A stretch of DNA of 64,000 bases, from positions 2,392,659-2,456,658 of the forward strand of contig LN899469.1 in assembly GCA_001458075.1 (NCBI GenBank), read 5' to 3'. The notes under the pieces were generated by a model. It had not been told where the DNA came from. It saw only the letters and a program-made list of their open reading frames with translations, and did no database searches. Source of the DNA: Idiomarinaceae bacterium HL-53. Lineage in GTDB: Bacteria; Pseudomonadota; Gammaproteobacteria; Enterobacterales; Alteromonadaceae. Shown here in pieces: positions 8,325 to 18,159 of the stretch. Within the stretch, counting starts at the first letter, position 1, and each line of letters begins with the position of its first letter. A program made the translations under genes and the position numbers.

Positions 8325-9281
8325 ATGAGTCAACCCTCTAATTGGCCACTGCCGGCGGGCAGTTCACGTTTAATATTGCCACAGCCATTACTTCAGGAGC
8401 TACAAAAGCACCCATTGTCCAAAGATCTTTACCCGATTGCTTATGGTCATTATATCGATGCAACGGGGCACCGTGTTCGGCGCAATGTGCATACTGATTA
8501 TTTAATTATTTTCTGTCATGGAGGACGCGGTAGATATCGCGTAGGTCGCGATCATGGCTATCTCGTACCTGGCCAAGTATTGGTGTTACCGAAAGGGACG
8601 AGCCACACCTACCAGTCAGATAGCAATCAACCATGGAGTATCTATTGGGCACACTTCGACGGTGAGAGAGTTTCTCAATTCATGGATTATCTTGGTTTTC
8701 CGGTTACGCAATCAAACAGTTCAAAACCGGTTATCACGTTAAGAAATTGGCGACCTTTGTTGAGTGATGTGACACAACTACTAAATCTTCAGCATGAGCG
8801 TTTGACTTTAGATCGCGGTATTTTAGCAAGCTCATTGCTCAGAAAATTAATTAGTGAAATACCGATGCTCGCCAAGCGCGAATTGCCTCAGAAAAATGAA
8901 TTCAATCTGACGACACTCGACCGTTACATGCGTGATAACAGTCACAAATCGCTTTTACTTGAAGAGCTTGCAGAGTTTGCGGGATTGTCTAAATTCCATT
9001 TCAGTAAAAGATTTCGACATGAAACCGGTGTAGCGCCCTTGCAATATTTTACCCGAATGAAAGTAGAGCAAGCAGCGCAAATGTTGTTAGAAGGAAACTA
9101 CACCATACGCCAAGTAAGCCAAACCTTCGGCTTTGACGATCCCTATTACTTCTCTCGATTGTTTAAAAAACATTGTGGTCTCTCCCCGCAACATTATCGA
9201 AATAAGCAAAAGAATGGCGCGCAGCAATCGAAGACAAACGAAAAAGGGAACGCTAAACTAAAACAAGGAGGCCTGCTATGA
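8325..9281 (+). CDS. AraC-family transcriptional regulator, MmsR-like
   Basis: A 318-residue regulator with an N-terminal cupin-type sensor domain (HTDYLIIFCHGGRGRYRVG, VLVLPKGTSHTYQ, WSIYWAHFDG) and a C-terminal AraC/XylS DNA-binding domain with two helix-turn-helix units (LEELAEFAGLSKFHFSKRF; IRQVSQTFGFDDPYYFSRLFKKHCGLSPQHYR). It is divergent from mmsA, as mmsR is from mmsAB in Pseudomonas aeruginosa, so it probably activates the valine operon in response to a pathway intermediate (inference). An in-frame ATG at 8295 is an alternative start but overlaps a TATAAT promoter box. Its stop overlaps the start of the DUF1289 gene (ATGA). Confidence 0.88.
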   Translation: MSQPSNWPLPAGSSRLILPQPLLQELQKHPLSKDLYPIAYGHYIDATGHRVRRNVHTDYLIIFCHGGRGRYRVGRDHGYLVPGQVLVLPKGTSHTYQSDSNQPWSIYWAHFDGERVSQFMDYLGFPVTQSNSSKPVITLRNWRPLLSDVTQLLNLQHERLTLDRGILASSLLRKLISEIPMLAKRELPQKNEFNLTTLDRYMRDNSHKSLLLEELAEFAGLSKFHFSKRFRHETGVAPLQYFTRMKVEQAAQMLLEGNYTIRQVSQTFGFDDPYYFSRLFKKHCGLSPQHYRNKQKNGAQQSKTNEKGNAKLKQGGLL

Positions 9282-9544
9282 GTGAACCCAGCCAAATTGA
9301 AATGTTTGCGCTGCCAAACCCGTGCATTGGTGTATGCGAGTCTGGGCCTCGAGGGTATTGCGTTGGCTGTTTACGCTCACGAGAAGAGCGATTCAATTGG
9401 CACAACAAACCTGAACATGAGCGTGCAGATATTTTGAAGAAACTCTCACATCGACAGAAACGAAAGCAGGCATTCTTGGCGAAGCTATCTAAGTCAGAAA
9501 CCTTAGGAGAGCCACACCAACAACTCTCCTTCGATGACTTATGA
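9278..9544 (+). CDS. DUF1289 family small cysteine protein
   Basis: An 88-residue protein with the DUF1289 signature: PCIGVCESGPRGYCVGCLRSREERFNW, four cysteines probably arranged to bind metal. Function is unknown in the family. Its start overlaps the regulator's stop by ATGA and is preceded by a very strong AAGGAGG ribosome site, so it is translated from the regulator transcript, presumably at a higher rate. The C-terminus (residues 50-88) is charged and looks flexible. The gene converges with kdsB. Confidence 0.85.
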   Translation: MSEPSQIEMFALPNPCIGVCESGPRGYCVGCLRSREERFNWHNKPEHERADILKKLSHRQKRKQAFLAKLSKSETLGEPHQQLSFDDL

Positions 9545-9566
9545 ACCGAGGTTAAGTTTATAACCC

Positions 9567-10337
9567 CTATTTCAACAGGGACCGCACATATTCCAAATCA
9601 CTGGGGGTGTCTACACCAGCGGGAGGAACTCGAATCGCGTCTGCGACATGAATTTTTTCCCCATGCCATAGCACTCGAAGCTGTTCTAGCGATTCAATGT
9701 CTTCTAGCGGACTCGGCGCCCATTCCGCGTAACGCCACACGAATTCTGCTCGATACGCGTAAATGCCCAGATGTCTCGCCCATAGTGTGGAGCGAGCCGT
9801 TTCTGGCAATTCGCCTGTTGTCAGTGCACTCTCAAATGTATCTCGATGCCAAGGGATCGGCGCTCGGCTAAAATACATGGCATAACCTGACGCATCGCGC
9901 ACCACTTTCACGACATTTGGATCAAATAGGTCTTCCATATCGTCAATTGGTACAGCAAGGGTTGCCATCGGCGCTAAACGTTGTGAACGTAAATTTTCTG
10001 CAACTTGATAGATAATCTCCGGCGGGATCATCGGTTCATCGCCTTGCACATTGACCACCACTTCATTGTCGTCGAGAGCGAGGCGCTCAACAACTTCTGC
10101 TAAACGCTCAGTGCCCGACGTGTGCTGGTCTGAAGTGATCATCGCATGACCACCTAAGTCATTGACAACCTTCGCAATACGTTCATCGTCGGTAGCCACA
10201 ATCACCTCTGCGGCACCGCTTGCATTCGCACGCTCCATCACGTGTTGAATCATGGGCTTACCATTAATGTCTGCTAATGGTTTACCGGGTAAACGCGATG
10301 ACTGATATCGAGCGGGAATAATCACCGTAAAGCTCAT
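9567..10337 (-). CDS. kdsB: 3-deoxy-manno-octulosonate cytidylyltransferase
   Basis: The 256-residue enzyme activates Kdo with CTP to CMP-Kdo for the lipopolysaccharide inner core. The N-terminal nucleotide-binding block [19 protein letters not shown] (residues 6-24), [16 protein letters not shown] and [13 protein letters not shown] are all typical. Length matches the family (about 250). It ends the comEC-msbA-lpxK-ycaR-kdsB unit and overlaps ycaR by 4 bp (ATGA), the gene order expected in gammaproteobacteria. Confidence 0.97.
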   Translation of the reverse strand: MSFTVIIPARYQSSRLPGKPLADINGKPMIQHVMERANASGAAEVIVATDDERIAKVVNDLGGHAMITSDQHTSGTERLAEVVERLALDDNEVVVNVQGDEPMIPPEIIYQVAENLRSQRLAPMATLAVPIDDMEDLFDPNVVKVVRDASGYAMYFSRAPIPWHRDTFESALTTGELPETARSTLWARHLGIYAYRAEFVWRYAEWAPSPLEDIESLEQLRVLWHGEKIHVADAIRVPPAGVDTPSDLEYVRSLLK

Positions 10338-10534
10338 GGCTTTTCTACCTGTTCAAGTTCAGCCTGACTTAATTCAACCGCTTCTGCCGCTAATAAGGCC
10401 GGGATCCCATCACGCACTGGGTAAGACAAACGCTCGCCTCGACACACGAGGCTCTCACGGTTTGGACCCCAAACCAGTTTGCCCTTGCATGAAGGGCACG
10501 CCAAAATATTAAGCAAGTTCGCGGGAACGCTCAT
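10334..10534 (-). CDS. ycaR: Trm112-family zinc protein YcaR
   Basis: A 66-residue protein of the Trm112p/YcaR type: [12 protein letters not shown] (two cysteines at residues 13 and 16), [20 protein letters not shown]. Eukaryotic Trm112 activates methyltransferases; the bacterial role is unsettled. It sits between lpxK and kdsB, overlapping lpxK by 26 bp and kdsB by 4 bp, the conserved arrangement in gammaproteobacteria. The fourth zinc ligand of the classical four-cysteine set is not obvious. Confidence 0.92.
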   Translation of the reverse strand: MSVPANLLNILACPSCKGKLVWGPNRESLVCRGERLSYPVRDGIPALLAAEAVELSQAELEQVEKP

Positions 10535-11564
10535 TGCTACTTTCCTTTTGTAATGAATTTCGAATATTTAGGACACACTCACCAAAAGCCGTCTTAAAAG
10601 CTTCAGGGAATGCCATCTCTACCTTTAAATAATACCAATGAGGACGAGCAAAAGATCGTACTTTGACAGCATCTTTCTCAGTCATCAATACGGGGTATTG
10701 ATTCGATACGTCATAAAAATCTTGGGGTGTATATTGGTAATGATCTGCGTATACGCGCGTTTCTGCAAGATGAATCCCCTGCTCTTTCACGCTATTAAAA
10801 AAACGCTCAGGATGCCCAATACCTGCAATAACCACTGCAGTTTCACCGTCTGGTACCTCAATCACACTATCGTCACTCACGCGCCGCCAACCTTTTGTGG
10901 CAAGTTGCATATTCACAACTTGCGGCAAATGCGCGACGGCCTGCTGCACTTGTTCTGTCGGTGTATTTAGTAACACCCAATCGACCTTTTTTAGACGCGC
11001 GATTCGCTCACGTAATGGACCGGTTGGAATGCGCCAGCCATTCCCAAATCCGCGTTGTCCGTCTACCACACCTAACTCTACATGACGCCCCAATGCATAA
11101 TGTTGTAAGCCATCGTCCGCAACAATCACATCAACCTCATAATGGGCTAATAACGCTTTCGCAGCCTCAACTCGCTTCGGATCAACAACTACAGGAACGC
11201 CACTTAAACGTTGTAACATAATAGGTTCATCACCCACGCTTTGTGCGGTCGATTCGTGGTCGACAAGCGCAGGATATGGACCTTCGCTACCATACCCGCG
11301 AGACACGATACCGGGTTTTAAACCCAACTGCTTAAGCAACTCGATCACGGCTAACACTGTAGGTGTCTTGCCGGTTCCACCCACTGTGACGTTCCCTACA
11401 ATAATGACAGGAACGGGCGCCTTCCACGTACGTTTTAACCGCACAAAGAACAAGCCTCTGCGCAACGCCGCCAGAAAAGTAAAGAGTAATGAGAAGGGGA
11501 TCAGAGGAATGAGTTGCCAACTCAGAGTACGTTGATACCACCAGCGCTCAATTTTCTTACTCAC
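10509..11564 (-). CDS. lpxK: Tetraacyldisaccharide 4'-kinase
   Basis: The 351-residue membrane-associated kinase phosphorylates the 4' position of the lipid A disaccharide precursor. A hydrophobic N-terminal helix (residues 17-40) anchors it to the inner membrane. The P-loop GNVTVGGTGKTP lies at residues 57-68, and IVSRGYG, VGDEP and VIVADDGLQHYALGR follow as in the family. The 3' end runs 26 bp into ycaR, slightly longer than usual. Its start overlaps the msbA stop (ATGA region at 11561-11564). Confidence 0.96.
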   Translation of the reverse strand: MSKKIERWWYQRTLSWQLIPLIPFSLLFTFLAALRRGLFFVRLKRTWKAPVPVIIVGNVTVGGTGKTPTVLAVIELLKQLGLKPGIVSRGYGSEGPYPALVDHESTAQSVGDEPIMLQRLSGVPVVVDPKRVEAAKALLAHYEVDVIVADDGLQHYALGRHVELGVVDGQRGFGNGWRIPTGPLRERIARLKKVDWVLLNTPTEQVQQAVAHLPQVVNMQLATKGWRRVSDDSVIEVPDGETAVVIAGIGHPERFFNSVKEQGIHLAETRVYADHYQYTPQDFYDVSNQYPVLMTEKDAVKVRSFARPHWYYLKVEMAFPEAFKTAFGECVLNIRNSLQKESSNERSRELA

Positions 11565-13309
11565 TGATGGCCACCAAATTGCAAATGATATAACTGAGAA
11601 TACGCGCCTTCCGTCTCTAAAAGCTCCTGATGTGTGCCTCGCTCAATCACCTGGCCATGCTCCAACACCAAAATCTCATCTGCTTGTTCAATTGTCGACA
11701 ACCGATGCGCAATCACCAATGAGGTTCTATCTTGCTGGAGATTGTCTAACGCTTTTTGAATGTGTCTCTCAGACTCAGTATCAAGAGCGCTCGTCGCCTC
11801 GTCTAGAATTAAGATAGGTGCATCACGAAGTAAGGCGCGAGCAATCGCAATACGTTGTCGTTGCCCACCGGAGAGCATCACGCCATTTTCACCCACCATG
11901 GTCTCTAAACCACGAGGAAAGTTGTCTGTAAACTCATCGACATACGCGAGTTTTACCGCACGTTCGATATCTTCGCGTGAAACTTTACCGCCAGCGCCAT
12001 AGGCGATGTTATTTGCGATCGTATCATTAAATAACGTCACGCTTTGAGAGACCACGGCAAATTGGCGGCGTAAAGATTGCAGCGTATATTCTCGAATATC
12101 CGTGCCATCAATGGTAATGGCCCCTGTTTCAATGTCATAAAAGCGTGTTAGTAAGCTAGAAATAGTCGACTTTCCACTACCCGAGCGCCCTACTAGTGCC
12201 ACCGTATTACCAGCCGGTACTTTGAACGAAATCTGCTTTAATGCCGGCTCATCGCCTTCCACATATTTAAAAGTAACATCTTTAAATTCAAGATCGCCTT
12301 TGACACGTTCCACCTGTCGCTTGCCTGTATCTTGCTCACGAGGCTGGTCTAATACTTCAAACACACTTGCAGCAGCTGCCAGACCGCGTTGGAGATCTGC
12401 ATTCACATTCGTAAGTTGCTTCAGCGGACGCAACAGCATAATCATACTGGTCAGTAGCGTGGTAAAAGCACCCGGCGTGAGGTCGTCAAGCATACTAGGG
12501 AAACTGGCGATAAATAAAACCATAGACAAGCTCAATGAGGCAATTAGTTGAATAACCGACGTGCTAATGGTGCGAATGTTGACCAACTTCAAATTCTGCC
12601 GACGAGTCGTCTGATTGATTTCTTCAAAACGCTTCGCTTCTTTTTCTTGCCCTTCAAACATCACTACAACCTGATGACCGTTAATCATTTGCTCAGCTGT
12701 AGTCGTGACATTCCCCATCGCGGTTTGAATTTTGCCGCTCACATGTCGAAATTTTCTCGACACCACCGCGACAATTTTACCAACGACAGGCCCAATTAGT
12801 AGGAACACAAGTGATAATTGCCAACTGTGGTAGACCATGAGTGACACCAGACCAATCACAAAGGCGCCCTCGCGCACCATAGTTAAAATGGCCCGGCTCG
12901 AGGCTTCTGCAAGCTGCTGCGTGTCGTACGTGATTTTTGAAATGAGGTCACCGGTCGACATCCGATCATGGTATGACACCGGCACACGCATGAGATGTTC
13001 AAAGAGCTGCTGTCGTAATGTGGTGACTACTTGGAAGCCGACATAGCTTAAAAAATAACTCGAAATAAAGTTGAAAAAACCCCGAAGAATAAATACGAAA
13101 GGCACAAAAATAGCACCATACACGAGAATTTTAGGATTATTCGCACCTAAACCTTCGTCGATGAGCGTTTCTATATGGTAGAAGAAAAAAGTGTCAACGC
13201 CGGCATAACCGATCATGCCAATGATCGCGACTGTAAAGGCAAGCCGGTACGGTTTAATGTATTTTAATAGACGACGAAAACTTCTCTGTCTTTGTTGTTT
13301 TGAATCCAT
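11561..13309 (-). CDS. msbA: Lipid A export ATP-binding/permease protein MsbA
   Basis: A 582-residue half-size ABC exporter that flips core-lipid A across the inner membrane. The N-terminal six-helix domain (about residues 20-320) is followed by the nucleotide-binding domain with Walker A VALVGRSGSGKST, Q-loop QFAVVSQSVTLF, signature LSGGQRQRIAIARAL, Walker B ILILDEATSALD and the switch histidine in VIAHRLSTIEQ. Length equals that of E. coli MsbA. It lies between comEC and lpxK, the standard lipid A context, with start and stop overlaps pointing to one operon. Confidence 0.97.
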   Translation of the reverse strand: MDSKQQRQRSFRRLLKYIKPYRLAFTVAIIGMIGYAGVDTFFFYHIETLIDEGLGANNPKILVYGAIFVPFVFILRGFFNFISSYFLSYVGFQVVTTLRQQLFEHLMRVPVSYHDRMSTGDLISKITYDTQQLAEASSRAILTMVREGAFVIGLVSLMVYHSWQLSLVFLLIGPVVGKIVAVVSRKFRHVSGKIQTAMGNVTTTAEQMINGHQVVVMFEGQEKEAKRFEEINQTTRRQNLKLVNIRTISTSVIQLIASLSLSMVLFIASFPSMLDDLTPGAFTTLLTSMIMLLRPLKQLTNVNADLQRGLAAAASVFEVLDQPREQDTGKRQVERVKGDLEFKDVTFKYVEGDEPALKQISFKVPAGNTVALVGRSGSGKSTISSLLTRFYDIETGAITIDGTDIREYTLQSLRRQFAVVSQSVTLFNDTIANNIAYGAGGKVSREDIERAVKLAYVDEFTDNFPRGLETMVGENGVMLSGGQRQRIAIARALLRDAPILILDEATSALDTESERHIQKALDNLQQDRTSLVIAHRLSTIEQADEILVLEHGQVIERGTHQELLETEGAYSQLYHLQFGGHQ

Positions 13310-13368
13310 GCAATTCGCTTTTTATTGAATGCTATGCATCCATTGTACCTTTTCTTTCTGCATCTTGA

Positions 13369-15687
13369 CTAGCGCTCCTCAGGAAGCGCATGAAACCATG
13401 GCGTTCGGTTGGGCACTCTTTGCAGCTCAACGCGCCAATCCCCAGGCTGTTCGGTATCATAAAAAAGCGAAACACGACCCTGCCTGCCGGTGTCATAGAA
13501 TTCAATGTTTCGGTCTTGATAGCGATTTTTCACTTCCTCGTTTGGCATCCCAAACTGATTGGCAAAACCGCGGCTTACCACCGCAATACGAGGAGACACC
13601 GCATTTAAAAACTCGGGTACGCTCGAGCGTTGAGAGCCATGATGAGACACTGAGAGCACATCGGCATTGAGTAAGGAGCGATAACGACCCACCAATCGAA
13701 GTTCGTTGATATCTTCACTGTCCCCAGGCAATAGAATGCGCTGTTCACGAAACTCAATCAAGAGAACACAACTACTATTATTTTCACCGTAACGAGGCCC
13801 TGGTAAGGGCGCCAAAACACGGATACGTACCTCTTCCCAAAGCCATTGCTGTCCAAAATAGCAACTTTGCTCTTGCTGGCTATTTCCCAACCACTGCATG
13901 TGCGGAAAGGCCTCCCAGATTGCAGCTTGCCCACCTCGATGATCTTGGTGCTGATGAGTGATAATGCCCCAATCGGGTTGTAGTTCAAGTTTTTGCAAAA
14001 AGGGTATGATAATTTGCTGACCAGCATTGAAACCACTTTCAAAGCTCGGCCCGGTATCAATCAATACCGCCCGCCGCCCCTGCTGAAGCACTAGAGCTGC
14101 GCCTTGACCGACGTCGAGATGATGCACGGCGAATGTTACTCTAGGAGTGTTGAGAGCAACGAGCATGAATGCGAAGCAAGCCAACAAGGTGGCACTGAAT
14201 CGCCAAGTTAGCGAGGCTGGAATATTGAGAATAAGTAACAGGGTGAAGCAAACTAAAGCCCAACCGACATGGTGCACTTCAAGCCAACTGAAGTGCCATT
14301 CGGCGATCCCAGCCAGTCCTATCATTAACGCTGTAAATACAATGTCTAAACCCTGCCATAACAGGAGGGCACCCGGTAACCAAATCACACTGAGTAACAT
14401 TGATAGCAAAGTGAGCGGAAGCAGCAAAAAGGAAAATAGCGGAACCACAAGTAAATTCGTGAGCGGTGCCAGCCAAGCAATACCACCAAAATAAAGAATC
14501 GACAATGGGGTCAGTGTGAGCAGAAGCATGAACTCAAAGCGCCAAAGCAATGCGACGCTGTCATACCAGTGGCCTGAAGCCCTCGGACGATAACGCCAAT
14601 ACCATGTAAAAATGGCAAGCACTGCGCCCGCCGACAACCAAAAGCCAGTGTCCATCCAAGCAAGGGGATCTATCCAGAAAATAATAAGAACAGCAACGAG
14701 CCACGCATAGTGTGCAGGCTTTCTCACCCCCAATAATCGCAACAGACAAAAAACAGCGATCAGAACCAATGCACGCACGGTTGTGATTGAGAAACCAGCG
14801 ATCGCTGCATAAAATACTGCCGCAGCAAAGGCAAGCAGCACAGTCAGCCAATTTTTAGTGCGCGTAACGCGCTCAATTATCCAAAGAAAACCACTGAACA
14901 CCAGCGCCAAGTGTAAGCCTGAAATCGCGATAATGTGCGCTAGACCCGTGCGTTGCAATATCTGCCAATCATCATGGCTGAGCCATTGGCGTTCCCCTAG
15001 ACCAAGTGCAAGTAGAATACCTTCTTGCTTTAAAATCGGCCTAAACTTCTCAAGCGCACTAAAAACTTGATTCTGTAGCGACCCGATATGCCAATGAGGT
15101 GTGCGTTGCAAACGCTCGCCCTCACTTAATGCTCCTACGAGACGAAGTCGATGTCGATTCAGATACTTCTGATAATCAAAACCAAACCCATTAAGTGTTC
15201 CTGCACTCGGCTTGAAACGCGCTTGAAAGCGCCAAATCTCTCCGACTTGAGGCACCTCATGCTTGAGTTCATATATTGCAGCTCGAAATTTGACTGCGCA
15301 TTCTTGACGCGGTAACTGCCAACTGTCAGGAGCTGTCAATATACAGCCCGTCACACGTGTTCGAAATGAGCTCACAGTGCTAAATTCAGTTACTTTAACG
15401 ATCACCTCTGCAGGCTGTCGCCAAACTTCATTATTTAATTGCCAAGAAAATGTCGTTGATAGATTGAAAAGTGTCCACCAAATACCGCACAATACGCCCC
15501 CTAACAGAAGTGTACCTCGCGTCCATCGTATTCGTTGCTTCCGCGCTATAATAAAACTAAGAACACAGAGCAGCAGCACACAGGTGCTAATACCCAGTGC
15601 TGCGAGTGTCAGCACTGGTAGTAAGGGTGAACTCAGGATTCCCAGAATGGCGCCCATTGCCCATGGTGTAAAAGTTTGTTGACTCAA
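13369..15687 (-). CDS. comEC: DNA internalization-related competence protein ComEC/Rec2
   Basis: A 772-residue polytopic membrane protein that forms the DNA-uptake channel. An N-terminal OB-like DUF4131 region precedes the Competence membrane domain (ILLALGLGERQWL...AISGLHLALV). A C-terminal metallo-beta-lactamase domain follows, with HHLDVGQGAALVLQQG, LIDTGPSF, THQHQDHRGG and SVSHHGSQRSS. I start at TTG 15687, which has no good ribosome site; the next ATG is at 15654 and the frame stays open further upstream, so the true start is uncertain. Only 14 bp separate this start from the divergent DUF2062 gene. It suggests competence, though no pilus genes are in the window. Confidence 0.93.
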   Translation of the reverse strand: MSQQTFTPWAMGAILGILSSPLLPVLTLAALGISTCVLLLCVLSFIIARKQRIRWTRGTLLLGGVLCGIWWTLFNLSTTFSWQLNNEVWRQPAEVIVKVTEFSTVSSFRTRVTGCILTAPDSWQLPRQECAVKFRAAIYELKHEVPQVGEIWRFQARFKPSAGTLNGFGFDYQKYLNRHRLRLVGALSEGERLQRTPHWHIGSLQNQVFSALEKFRPILKQEGILLALGLGERQWLSHDDWQILQRTGLAHIIAISGLHLALVFSGFLWIIERVTRTKNWLTVLLAFAAAVFYAAIAGFSITTVRALVLIAVFCLLRLLGVRKPAHYAWLVAVLIIFWIDPLAWMDTGFWLSAGAVLAIFTWYWRYRPRASGHWYDSVALLWRFEFMLLLTLTPLSILYFGGIAWLAPLTNLLVVPLFSFLLLPLTLLSMLLSVIWLPGALLLWQGLDIVFTALMIGLAGIAEWHFSWLEVHHVGWALVCFTLLLILNIPASLTWRFSATLLACFAFMLVALNTPRVTFAVHHLDVGQGAALVLQQGRRAVLIDTGPSFESGFNAGQQIIIPFLQKLELQPDWGIITHQHQDHRGGQAAIWEAFPHMQWLGNSQQEQSCYFGQQWLWEEVRIRVLAPLPGPRYGENNSSCVLLIEFREQRILLPGDSEDINELRLVGRYRSLLNADVLSVSHHGSQRSSVPEFLNAVSPRIAVVSRGFANQFGMPNEEVKNRYQDRNIEFYDTGRQGRVSLFYDTEQPGDWRVELQRVPNRTPWFHALPEER

Positions 15688-15701
15688 AAGGTGATGCGTC
15701 C

Positions 15702-16232
15702 ATGCCCAAAAAGTTTATTCAGCGCTTATTACCCGATCCACGCAAGATCAAAGGTGCTGGGTCATTGCGCATTTTTGGCGACCTCATCCATGACCCAAAC
15801 TATTGGCATCTGAATCGTCGCAGTGCATCCGGTGCGTTTGCTATCGGCTTATTCGTCGCTTTCGTACCGCTCCCCATGCATATGCTCATTGCCGCTGCGC
15901 TCGCCATTCTTACCCGCGTGAACTTGCCTTTGTCTGTCGCTTTGGTCTGGATTACGAATCCACTCACCATGGGTCCGTTTATGTATGCGTCTTATAAAGT
16001 AGGCGCATTTCTTCTGCAGCAACCCGCACAAGAATTCGTGTTCGAATTTTCATTGGCGTGGTTTAGCTCAGGCATTATGAATGTGCTGCCCGCACTCATG
16101 CTTGGCAGTACCGTAATCGGCTCATTTGCCGGTGTGATTGGTTATCTGGTGATTCGCGGCATGTGGCGCCATTCAGTGCGCAGTGCATGGCGCGCACGCT
16201 GTGAAGCAAGGCGCATGCATAAAAGTTCTTAG
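15702..16232 (+). CDS. DUF2062 family membrane protein
   Basis: A 176-residue protein with the DUF2062 core: two to three membrane segments with RSASGAFAIGLFVAFVPLPMHMLIAAALAI and WITNPLTMGPFMYASYKVG, and the conserved LPDP element near the N-terminus. Function is unknown; homologues are found next to comEC in several gammaproteobacteria. AAGGTGAT upstream supports the ATG at 15702. Its TAG stop overlaps the TAA stop of the converging lolE-like gene (shared TTAG at 16229-16232), so there is no room for a terminator between them. Confidence 0.88.
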   Translation: MPKKFIQRLLPDPRKIKGAGSLRIFGDLIHDPNYWHLNRRSASGAFAIGLFVAFVPLPMHMLIAAALAILTRVNLPLSVALVWITNPLTMGPFMYASYKVGAFLLQQPAQEFVFEFSLAWFSSGIMNVLPALMLGSTVIGSFAGVIGYLVIRGMWRHSVRSAWRARCEARRMHKSS

Positions 16233-17479
16233 CCGTTTCGAAGCGCTTGCGCAGGCGCAACTCGCGAGGCCTGTTTTGCGGGATAAAGGGTTGCCAGTAA
16301 ACTGGTCAGCATAGCGACAAGCCCCACCACCAGGACATCACTTACAGCAATCTCAACAGGAATACGACTCACAAAATAGATATCGGCAGGTAGTAGAGGT
16401 GCGCCCATCCAACGCTCTAGTGCGGCCATCAAACTTGGTAAACGCAAAGCTAAAACAACACCCAACCCCCCCCCAATGAGCGCCCCTGGCACACCACTCA
16501 AAGCTCCCTGCCAAACAAATGCTTGCATAATCGTACGATCTTGCGCACCCATTGTTTTCAATATTGCAATGGCGGCTTTTTTTTCCTCCACCTGCATCAT
16601 AAGCGTTGCTACAATATTGAATGACGCGACCGCCATCACCAGTAGTAAAACAACGTACATGACCGCTTTCACAAGCTCGATGTCGCGGTAGAGGTGCCCC
16701 TCAGTTCGCGTCCAATCGTGCATATAAGCGTATTCTTCTAATTGGAAGCCGATCTCAGATACTGTCACCGGTGCAGCGAAGACGTCTGCTAGTTTCAACC
16801 GCACCGCATTTACTTGCTCGCCTAAACCAGCGATCTCTTGGCCGTATGACAAGTGTATAATCGCACTACGATAATCAATTTCCCCACCAAATTCGAAAAT
16901 ACCAACGACCTCTGCAGACAGCTGTTTTGGTGCCCGCGATGGAACACCCAGCCCACTTTCGCCCGAGAGTTCAGGCACCATAATTCGAATGGTGTCCCCC
17001 GCCTCTACATCCATTTCTTCGGCCAATCCTTTCCCTAGCAGTATTCCTTTTTCGTTTTCAGTAAATAAAGCCCATGCGTTTGGTGACACATAATCCTGTA
17101 ATCCCGAGACTTGTTGCTCTAAATCAGGTTGCACGGCACGTATCTGCACACCGTGAAATTTTTGTTGGCGTTGCACCAACCCAGTAAATCTTACATTCGG
17201 CGCGGTCGCCAGCACATTTGGGTGCGTCGCTGCGATCTCAGCTACTTTTTGCCAATCAGAAAGGCCTCCTTGAACCGCCTCAAATTCTGCGTGTGGTACA
17301 ACAGCCAGTAAATTCTCTTCCAGCGCGCGCTCAAAACCATTCATGACCGACAGCAGCACAATCATGACCGCCGTGCCAAGTCCGATACCGATCGATGAGG
17401 ACCATGAGATAAAACTTAGATATCGATCTGAGCGACGGTTGCGCCGAAAACGCCGCGCCAATAGCAAGGCGAGATTCAT
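16229..17479 (-). CDS. lolE: Lipoprotein-releasing ABC transporter permease LolE/LolC
   Basis: A 416-residue permease of the LolCDE complex, which extracts mature lipoproteins from the inner membrane for LolA. It has an N-terminal transmembrane helix (RRNRRSDRYLSFISWSSSIGIGLGTAVMIVLLSVMNGFE), a large periplasmic domain, and three C-terminal helices in the MacB/FtsX arrangement (FNIVATLMMQVEEKKAAIAILKTMGAQ). It is the third gene of the set, overlapping lolD by 4 bp. The segment coding IGGGLGVV contains a run of nine G (16466-16474 as C on the + strand), a possible slippage site. Confidence 0.93.
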   Translation of the reverse strand: MNLALLLARRFRRNRRSDRYLSFISWSSSIGIGLGTAVMIVLLSVMNGFERALEENLLAVVPHAEFEAVQGGLSDWQKVAEIAATHPNVLATAPNVRFTGLVQRQQKFHGVQIRAVQPDLEQQVSGLQDYVSPNAWALFTENEKGILLGKGLAEEMDVEAGDTIRIMVPELSGESGLGVPSRAPKQLSAEVVGIFEFGGEIDYRSAIIHLSYGQEIAGLGEQVNAVRLKLADVFAAPVTVSEIGFQLEEYAYMHDWTRTEGHLYRDIELVKAVMYVVLLLVMAVASFNIVATLMMQVEEKKAAIAILKTMGAQDRTIMQAFVWQGALSGVPGALIGGGLGVVLALRLPSLMAALERWMGAPLLPADIYFVSRIPVEIAVSDVLVVGLVAMLTSLLATLYPAKQASRVAPAQALRNG

Positions 17480-18159
17480 GCGCCCACCTCAACTAATTGC
17501 CCATGTTGCATGGCGAGCTTGCGCGGTAGTGCTTGTGCGAGCTCAACATCATGCGTAACCACGACAAAGGCAGTGCCAAACTCTTGGTTCAATTCAACCA
17601 TTAACTCATAAATCAATGCAGCGCTGTCTTCATCAAGATTACCCGTTGGCTCATCGGCAAGCACCAGTTTAGGCTCATTTGCCAACGCACGCGCAATCGC
17701 CACACGTTGCCGCTCACCGCCAGACAGCTGGGATGGCAAGTGACTCGCTCGTTCACCCAAACCCACCCGCGCCAGAAGCAATAGCGCACGCTCCTTTGCT
17801 CTTGCAGGCGTTTGCCCTGCAATTAAGCACGGCAAGGCAACATTTTCCAACGCGGTAAATTCAGCGAGCAAATAATGAAATTGATACACGAAACCTAAGT
17901 TACGATTGCGCCAGTTTGCTAATTTTTTAGAATTCAACTCTAAAATTCGTTCGTCCGCTACTGCTAGCGAACCCGAATCAGGAAACTCGAGCCCTCCCAG
18001 AATATGCAACAACGTACTCTTTCCCGAACCCGAAGCACCAATAATGGCCAGCATCTCGCCTTGTTCAAGCGTGAGGTGAACGTCTTTCAACACGTCAACT
18101 CGTCGCGCTCCGTCAAAGTAAGACTTTTGAATTTCATGTGCGCTTATGAGGTTATTCAT
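17476..18159 (-). CDS. lolD: Lipoprotein-releasing system ATP-binding protein LolD
   Basis: The 227-residue ATPase of LolCDE. Walker A is [19 protein letters not shown] (near residue 40), signature [19 protein letters not shown], Walker [14 protein letters not shown], and switch histidine VVVTHD. The [24 protein letters not shown] block is characteristic of LolD. It is placed between the two permeases with short overlaps at both ends (17476-17479 and 18152-18159), so the three are translationally coupled. Confidence 0.97.
   Translation of the reverse strand: MNNLISAHEIQKSYFDGARRVDVLKDVHLTLEQGEMLAIIGASGSGKSTLLHILGGLEFPDSGSLAVADERILELNSKKLANWRNRNLGFVYQFHYLLAEFTALENVALPCLIAGQTPARAKERALLLLARVGLGERASHLPSQLSGGERQRVAIARALANEPKLVLADEPTGNLDEDSAALIYELMVELNQEFGTAFVVVTHDVELAQALPRKLAMQHGQLVEVGA

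Noticed and set aside
9550-9565. Terminator between the DUF1289 gene and kdsB
   Set aside because: GGTTA/TAACC is only a 5-bp stem and lacks a T-run.
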